A DNA stretch of 10,219 bases from an uncultured bacterium. GTDB taxonomy: Bacteria > Eisenbacteria > RBG-16-71-46 > CAIMUX01. The stretch covers positions 1 through 10,219 of the forward strand of contig CAMPIC010000056.1 of assembly GCA_946886185.1 (NCBI GenBank). The letters run 5' to 3'. Every line of letters begins with the position of its first letter. The stretch's first letter is position 1. A program made the position numbers and the translations under genes. Below the pieces are notes generated by a model, which saw only the letters and a program-made list of their open reading frames with translations, was not told the DNA's origin and searched no databases. Shown here in pieces: positions 5,688 through 10,219 of the stretch.

Positions 5688-7159
5688 GGCTGGGATTTGC
5701 GATGCAGCAGACCCTGAGCCTCAGCCAGGTTCTGACTCCGCAGATGCGGATGAACCTCGAGCTGATCCAGGCTCCGCTCCTCGAGGCGCTCGAGTCGCTG
5801 GAGCAGACCACGACGGAGAATCCGTGGTTGGAGCGGAACGACGAGCACACCGATCCTCGCTTCGTTCGAGATGCCGATCGCGACGTGAGCGTCCCCACGG
5901 AAACTCCCTCCGAGCAACGTGACTTCGATGAATCCGATGGTTGGTACAACAGTCCCTCGACTCCCTGGACACACGAGACGCTTCCGGCCGATGAAACGCC
6001 CACTTCGATCGCGATCAGCGTCCCCACGCCGTACGAGCAGATCTCGATATTGGTGAGCGATCTCGACGTGACTCGCCCCGTGCTCGAGATGGCCCGACTC
6101 ATCATCTGCAACCTGGACGAGCACGGGCTTCTCGCGGGGCCGGAGGAAGATCTCTGCCGATTTCTCGGGATCGTCACGCCTCACCATTTGGATCTGTTCA
6201 GCAAGGCGCTGCACGCGATCCGCTATCAGCTCGATCCGGCGGGGATCGGCGCGCGAGATCGAATGCATTGCTACCTGATCCAGCTGGAACGCCTGGGCAA
6301 GGCGGACAGCCTCTCCGCGCGGCTCGTCCGAGACGGGATCCTCGCCACCATCAAGCCGCGGGATCTCGCGGACGTGGCCCGAAAGCTCCGCGTGACCCAG
6401 GCTCAGCTCCATGACGCGCTGGGTGGACTACGACGATTGTACGCGCACCCATTCGCTTTGCTCGATGCGGTCACCGAACCGACACGGTACCCGGATCTCG
6501 TCGTCGAGCAAGTCGATGGAGAATGGATCGTCAACCTGTCGCACCCGTTGACGGGGCGATATCGATTCCGTGACACCAAGGTTCCGCGGAAAAAGGCGCT
6601 CACCGCCGACATGTTGGCTCGCAAGGATGAGGAAGACCCCGCCAAAGTCCTGGAAAGGCTTCGCACCATGCGCCAGAACGCGCGCATGATGGTGAATGCC
6701 GTCGAGTACCGGGACCGAACACTTTACGAAATCGGCCGTTATCTCGTGCGCGAGCAGTCCGAGTTCCTCGAACATGGCGACGAGGCGATCAAGCCGCTTC
6801 TACAGAAGGAAATGGCCGAGACGTTGGGATTGAACGAAGCGACCGTCTCACGAATCTTGAAGGACAAGTACCTGCTCGCTCCCGCCGGTTTGATCCCTTT
6901 GAGCGCCCTCTTCTCCCGTTCGCTCACGCGCGCCGATGGGGAGCGCGTGTCCAACAAGGCGGCGATGGACGCGATGTCCTGCATGATCGACGAAGAGGAA
7001 GATCCGGAGCACCCGTGGAGCGATCGCGAGATCGCGCTGCGGCTGAAGAGTCGTGGGTTTCCGATCTCCCGCCGCACCGTGACCAAGTATCGCCAAGGTC
7101 TCTCGATCGGATCCGGGGCGGATCGGCGCGCCACTGGACGGATGCGCGGCCGAGACTAG
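5684..7159 (+). CDS. rpoN: RNA polymerase sigma-54 factor
   Basis: This alternative sigma factor directs RNA polymerase to -24/-12 promoters and needs an AAA+ activator to open them. It has 491 residues from the chosen ATG, close to the usual 450-500. Region I (about 5-50) is MQQTLSLSQVLTPQMRMNLE and LEQTTTENPWLE. An acidic, variable region II (about 55-115) follows, then the core-binding domain and a helix-turn-helix (about 374-396, KEMAETLGLNEATVSRILKD). The diagnostic RpoN box SRRTVTKYRQ is at 462-471. The start is supported by MRLG, typical of RpoN beginnings, although GGA 9 bases upstream is only a weak ribosome site. An in-frame TTG at 5603 would add 27 residues that do not look like RpoN. 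No ptsN, hpf or lptB neighbours are seen, unlike the common rpoN cluster. It converges on the HAD gene downstream with 13 bases between the stops and no terminator evident. Confidence 0.96.
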   Translation: MRLGFAMQQTLSLSQVLTPQMRMNLELIQAPLLEALESLEQTTTENPWLERNDEHTDPRFVRDADRDVSVPTETPSEQRDFDESDGWYNSPSTPWTHETLPADETPTSIAISVPTPYEQISILVSDLDVTRPVLEMARLIICNLDEHGLLAGPEEDLCRFLGIVTPHHLDLFSKALHAIRYQLDPAGIGARDRMHCYLIQLERLGKADSLSARLVRDGILATIKPRDLADVARKLRVTQAQLHDALGGLRRLYAHPFALLDAVTEPTRYPDLVVEQVDGEWIVNLSHPLTGRYRFRDTKVPRKKALTADMLARKDEEDPAKVLERLRTMRQNARMMVNAVEYRDRTLYEIGRYLVREQSEFLEHGDEAIKPLLQKEMAETLGLNEATVSRILKDKYLLAPAGLIPLSALFSRSLTRADGERVSNKAAMDAMSCMIDEEEDPEHPWSDREIALRLKSRGFPISRRTVTKYRQGLSIGSGADRRATGRMRGRD

Positions 7160-7172
7160 AGGGCCGTTGCCT

Positions 7173-7874
7173 TCAGGAGGATGACTCTCCTCGGAGCAGG
7201 TCCCGAAGCTGCAGCGCGTCTTCCACCCACCAGTCCGGAGCTTCGTCGCGGGCCTCCCTCGGGGATCCCAAGCCCCACGCCACTCCGCAAGAGAGCATCC
7301 CGGCATTGCGCGCGGCGCGGACATCGACCCAGGAATCTCCGATCAGGACTGCTTCCGACGGCGGGGTTCCGGGAGCGCACTTCTCCAGCGCATGGAGCAA
7401 GGGCGCCGGGTCGGGTTTGCGCTCGGGCAAGATTCCTTCTCCGAGCACGAAGCGGAAGTGCGGGGCGAGATCGAGCTTTTCGAGGATCCGATCGCTGAAG
7501 GACTGCGGTTTGTTGGTGACGACCGCCATCGGTCGGCCGGCGTCGGCCAGGTCCGCGAGCAGCGTCTCGATTCCCGGATACGGGCGGCTGCTGTCGAGCA
7601 AACAGTCGGAATAGTGGCAGTTGAATCGTGCGAGCGCCGCCTCTACCTCCGACTCCGAAGAGAGGACGTGGCCGCGCTCTTCGAGGCATCGCTTCACGAG
7701 ATTGCGCGCCCCCTTGCCCACGTGCCCCACGACCGTGTGATCGGGAAGCGCCGCATATCCATACTCGCCCAGCATGCGATTGACGGCCAGCGCCAGATCG
7801 CGACCGGTGTCCACGAGCGTCCCATCCAGATCCCACAGCAAGGGAGCCGAACGCGAAATGCCCACCGCCCTCAT
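7173..7874 (-). CDS. gph: HAD-family phosphatase, phosphoglycolate phosphatase-like
   Basis: This is a 233-residue cytosolic HAD subfamily I phosphatase, best matched to phosphoglycolate phosphatase (Gph), which removes 2-phosphoglycolate from oxygen damage or DNA repair. Motif I is LLWDLDGTLVDTG (D15/D17), the helical C1 cap runs about 22-95, motif II is VVTNKP (T120), motif III is ERKPDP (K153) and motif IV is LIGDSWVDVRAARNAG (D180/D184). Its ATG overlaps the TGA of the upstream greA-like gene as ATGA. No separate ribosome site is visible, so translation probably depends on ribosomes finishing the upstream gene. The C-terminal WWVEDALQLRDLL matches the usual end of the family. HAD members often have broad substrates, and pyrophosphatase (PpaX), phosphonatase or other sugar-phosphate activity cannot be excluded; the gph name is tentative. 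Confidence 0.85.
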   Translation of the reverse strand: MRAVGISRSAPLLWDLDGTLVDTGRDLALAVNRMLGEYGYAALPDHTVVGHVGKGARNLVKRCLEERGHVLSSESEVEAALARFNCHYSDCLLDSSRPYPGIETLLADLADAGRPMAVVTNKPQSFSDRILEKLDLAPHFRFVLGEGILPERKPDPAPLLHALEKCAPGTPPSEAVLIGDSWVDVRAARNAGMLSCGVAWGLGSPREARDEAPDWWVEDALQLRDLLRGESSS

Positions 7875-10219
7875 GCGCGCGTGGCCGACTCCGCCTCGTT
7901 GGGAAGCTTGCGCTGCACCGACTTGATCACGAACTCGACTGCGCCGTCGCTTCGCAAGAGCGTGATCCGCTCGCTGACCTTCTTTCCGAGCAGCTCGCGC
8001 CCCAGAGGCGATGCGTAGGAGAGGACGTCCTGGCCATAGACATCGTCTCCCTCGCCGAGAAGCCAGTGGGAATGGTGTTCCCCGGTTCCGATCTGCTCCA
8101 GCACCACGAGCGTGCCCGGCCCGACTTCGTTCTCCGGAATCTTGAGATCGTCGATCATGCGCGCCTGACCGAGCCGTAAGGTGAGAGACCCGATCCGTTC
8201 CATGTAGTCGGCCTGCTTCTGCTTGGCCGCCTCGAACTCCGCGTTCTCCCGCAAGTCGCCGTGAGCGCGCGCTTTCGCGATCGCCTGCGCGACGGTGGTC
8301 TTGAGCTCGTAGTTCATCGTCTCGAGCTCCTTGCGCAGCCGCTCGAACGTCTGCCGCGTCATCATGGTGCCCGAATAATCGGTCTCGTCCTGAGCTCCCA
8401 GGGCGCGGTTGGTCTTCTCGATCTGCTCGGCCCGGAAGTCGTCCACCACCTGCTGCAGGCCGGCTTGCTTCAAGATCCGCAGGACCGGCTGTAAGTAGCG
8501 TTCGGAAGAACGCCACTTCCGAAGGAGGAAGCCCCACTGTTCCTTCAGCGTGTCGCTCGGCTCGGTTTGTGCGAGCTTCGCGGCCAGAGCCCCTTCCGAA
8601 ACGAGCAAGCCGAGCGCGAGCTTGCGGATCTGGTCGCGAGACGTCGACTCCACCAGGTGGGCCGCGCCCATTGCCGACTCCCAAACGTCAGGAAGCACGT
8701 CTTTGTCGGCGGGAGTCGCCCGGACGGAAAGGTGGATCACCGCGAGCGCGGCCAGCGGCCGGTCCGCGGGATTCTGGATCAGATCGCGGAGCAAGCTCCG
8801 GCCCGCTTCCGCATCGGAGCGGAGCTTTTCCATCGCGAGCTCGCGCACTTCCGGATGGCGGGAAGAGAGCGCGAAGCAGACGGTGTCCCTCCAGGTGTCC
8901 TTGTGAGAGAGCCCCACCTCGGTAAGGAGGCGCTGATCGCCGACATCCGGAAAGGAGGACGCTTCCACGCCTTGCGGAATCATCTCCTCGAGAGCTTTGG
9001 TGAACGCCTCGCTCGCTTCCTTCCTCCAGCGGTAAAGCTGGAGATGAATGGCCATGCGATCTTCCGGATTGGTTCGCTCCTCCCCCGCCCAACGCTCTAG
9101 GATGCGCGCGTATCGCTGCGCGGCCGCCTGCGTTTCGCGCGGATGCTGATCGAGGAATCGGCGGATCAGGTTCAGGTTCGGCCGAATGCCGCGGCGCGGC
9201 TCCACCACCGGATAGTCGATCCCTCCGGCCATATCCGCGCCCGTGCGGATCTTGTACACCTGGCGGAACGCCTGGCTGAGATCGAAGCGAGGATCCGCCT
9301 CCATCGCCGATTTCGCATCCTTCCACCAGGTCGTCCAACGAGTGGGCGGCATCACCCCGCTGGTCGTGAGCACGCGCTTGAGGTCGGCCGTCTTGCCTTG
9401 ACCGCCCAGCTGGCGCAACCCGAGATAGGCGACTTCGGTGGGGTTCTCCTTGACCATGGTCTTCAGCTCTTCGGGATTCTCGCGCACCATGACGCGAAGA
9501 TCTCCCGCCGGCACCACCTCGAGCGCGCGCCGCGCGAGTCCGACCGACATCCGGTGCGCGCTGGCATCGGCGAAGTCGATGATCAGGTTCTCGGTGTCGT
9601 TGCTGAGCACCCGGCCCACTCCCCAAGAGGCGTGAAGGACATACGATCCGGGCAGGAACGCCAGCATCGGCTCCAGCGCGCGCATCGCGGAGTTGACCGG
9701 GATGCTCGGATCCAGGATGCCGGTGCGCTGGAGCAGATCGTCGACGCCCTGCGAGTTCGGAAACGCGTTCCTGGCCAGCTCCGCGAGTTGCTTGCGGATT
9801 CCGACGCTCGCGGGAGCCTCGCCGACATGCTCGAGAAGGAGGTTCCATACCTCGCGCACCAATCCGGCGCGCTGGAACGCGGGGAGCAGCGACTCCAGGG
9901 CTACCTGGAATCGTCCCCACTGTCCGGAAGCGGCGAGCTTCTTCATCGCGGCGAGCACGCGGCGCATCGTGTCCGGATGGGCCCCATCCACGAGCTTCAG
10001 GATCACTTCGTCGATCTGGTCTCCCCGCTTGTGGAGGATGAAGCCGTCGAGAGACTCCGCCCAGAAGAAGCGAGCCTCCATGAGGAGTCGCTTGCCTTCG
10101 TCGGAGGTCTCCCCTCCCGGCGTGGCCTTGGCTTCCTGGGCGCGCAGCTCACCCATGAGGAACGCGAGTCGGCTCTCGTTGGGGAAGTTGTCGTACGCCT
10201 TACGCAGAAACGCCGGGTC
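7871..10219 (-). CDS. greA: Extended GreA-type transcription elongation/cleavage factor (5' end outside the window)
   Basis: This protein binds the RNA polymerase secondary channel and rescues backtracked complexes by stimulating transcript cleavage. About 782 residues are visible, and the frame continues in coding-like sequence (DPAFLRKAYDNFPNES) past the right edge, so the start lies outside. Numbers below count from an internal Met at 10156. The GreA part is C-terminal (about 598-750): a coiled coil with tip AHGDLRENAEFEAAKQ holding the catalytic acids D634 and E637, then the globular FKBP-like domain with SPLGRELLGKKVSE. The preceding roughly 600 residues are mostly helical and solenoid-like. 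They contain an SH3-like stretch, LPGSYVLHASWGVGRV to IIDF (168-195), and an 11-residue duplication (VMVRENPEELK and TMVKENPTEVA). Long GreA proteins of this style are known in Chlamydia and Borrelia; usual GreA has about 158 residues. The internal ATG pair at 8365/8362 lacks a ribosome site, so separate production of a short GreA is not supported. Confidence 0.92.
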   Translation of the reverse strand, partial: DPAFLRKAYDNFPNESRLAFLMGELRAQEAKATPGGETSDEGKRLLMEARFFWAESLDGFILHKRGDQIDEVILKLVDGAHPDTMRRVLAAMKKLAASGQWGRFQVALESLLPAFQRAGLVREVWNLLLEHVGEAPASVGIRKQLAELARNAFPNSQGVDDLLQRTGILDPSIPVNSAMRALEPMLAFLPGSYVLHASWGVGRVLSNDTENLIIDFADASAHRMSVGLARRALEVVPAGDLRVMVRENPEELKTMVKENPTEVAYLGLRQLGGQGKTADLKRVLTTSGVMPPTRWTTWWKDAKSAMEADPRFDLSQAFRQVYKIRTGADMAGGIDYPVVEPRRGIRPNLNLIRRFLDQHPRETQAAAQRYARILERWAGEERTNPEDRMAIHLQLYRWRKEASEAFTKALEEMIPQGVEASSFPDVGDQRLLTEVGLSHKDTWRDTVCFALSSRHPEVRELAMEKLRSDAEAGRSLLRDLIQNPADRPLAALAVIHLSVRATPADKDVLPDVWESAMGAAHLVESTSRDQIRKLALGLLVSEGALAAKLAQTEPSDTLKEQWGFLLRKWRSSERYLQPVLRILKQAGLQQVVDDFRAEQIEKTNRALGAQDETDYSGTMMTRQTFERLRKELETMNYELKTTVAQAIAKARAHGDLRENAEFEAAKQKQADYMERIGSLTLRLGQARMIDDLKIPENEVGPGTLVVLEQIGTGEHHSHWLLGEGDDVYGQDVLSYASPLGRELLGKKVSERITLLRSDGAVEFVIKSVQRKLPNEAESATRA

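Noticed and set aside
7178..7193. GAGGA/TCCTC stem near the convergent rpoN and gph ends as a bidirectional terminator
   Set aside because: Five pairs, lies inside the gph coding end and has no T-run on either side.
8360..8365. Internal start producing a separate normal-length GreA
   Set aside because: The two ATG codons are correctly placed at the domain boundary, but the upstream bases contain no ribosome site.
7875..8684. N-terminal extension of the gph-like frame upstream of its ATG
   Set aside because: The extra 270 residues lie inside the GreA coding region in another frame, are Arg/Gly/Ala-rich, and are followed by a perfect HAD start at the ATGA overlap.
8688..9920. A 410-residue minus-strand open frame
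   Set aside because: It runs in a different frame within the extended GreA gene, and its composition is low-complexity Arg/Gly/Ala/Ser with no family signature.

Overview
The window is GC-rich and densely coded. It reads as ordinary chromosomal DNA of a Gram-negative-type bacterium, not a mobile island: I see no transposase, integrase, tRNA, rRNA or CRISPR array. The combination of RpoN, a FixL/FixJ-like two-component pair, an aconitase with its swivel domain first, and a very long GreA with a helical N-terminal extension would fit an uncultured deep-branching phylum (Eisenbacteria, Gemmatimonadota or a similar FCB-type or deltaproteobacterial lineage). That placement is inference and weakly held.

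Layout from left to right. At 1-1515 on the minus strand, a cytosolic histidine kinase and a FixJ-type response regulator overlap by 4 bases (ATGA); the regulator runs off the left edge. At 1516-1956 there is about 440 bases of non-coding DNA with a short inverted repeat just before the kinase. At 1957-4554 on the minus strand, a two-gene operon encodes a (2Fe-2S) thioredoxin-like ferredoxin and then an aconitase-family hydratase. A compact divergent control region (4555-4669) separates it from nagD, a HAD-IIA nucleotide phosphatase on the plus strand, and carries a long hairpin in the nagD leader. Further right on the plus strand is rpoN (sigma-54), preceded by a 260-base leader with a promoter-like motif, an opposing sigma-54-type -24/-12 match, and a small upstream ORF that overlaps the rpoN start by ATGA. 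Converging on rpoN from the right (7173-10219, minus strand) is a giant GreA-type elongation factor, 5' truncated by the window edge, overlapping by ATGA a phosphoglycolate-phosphatase-like HAD gene.

Transcription control is the common thread: a sigma factor, an elongation/cleavage factor and a two-component pair, beside central metabolism (aconitase) and small-molecule phosphatases. No sigma-54 activator (AAA+ enhancer-binding protein) is visible. I see no undescribed multi-gene system. The most interesting signals are regulatory (the rpoN leader and the nagD leader hairpin) and architectural (the extended GreA and the swivel-first aconitase).
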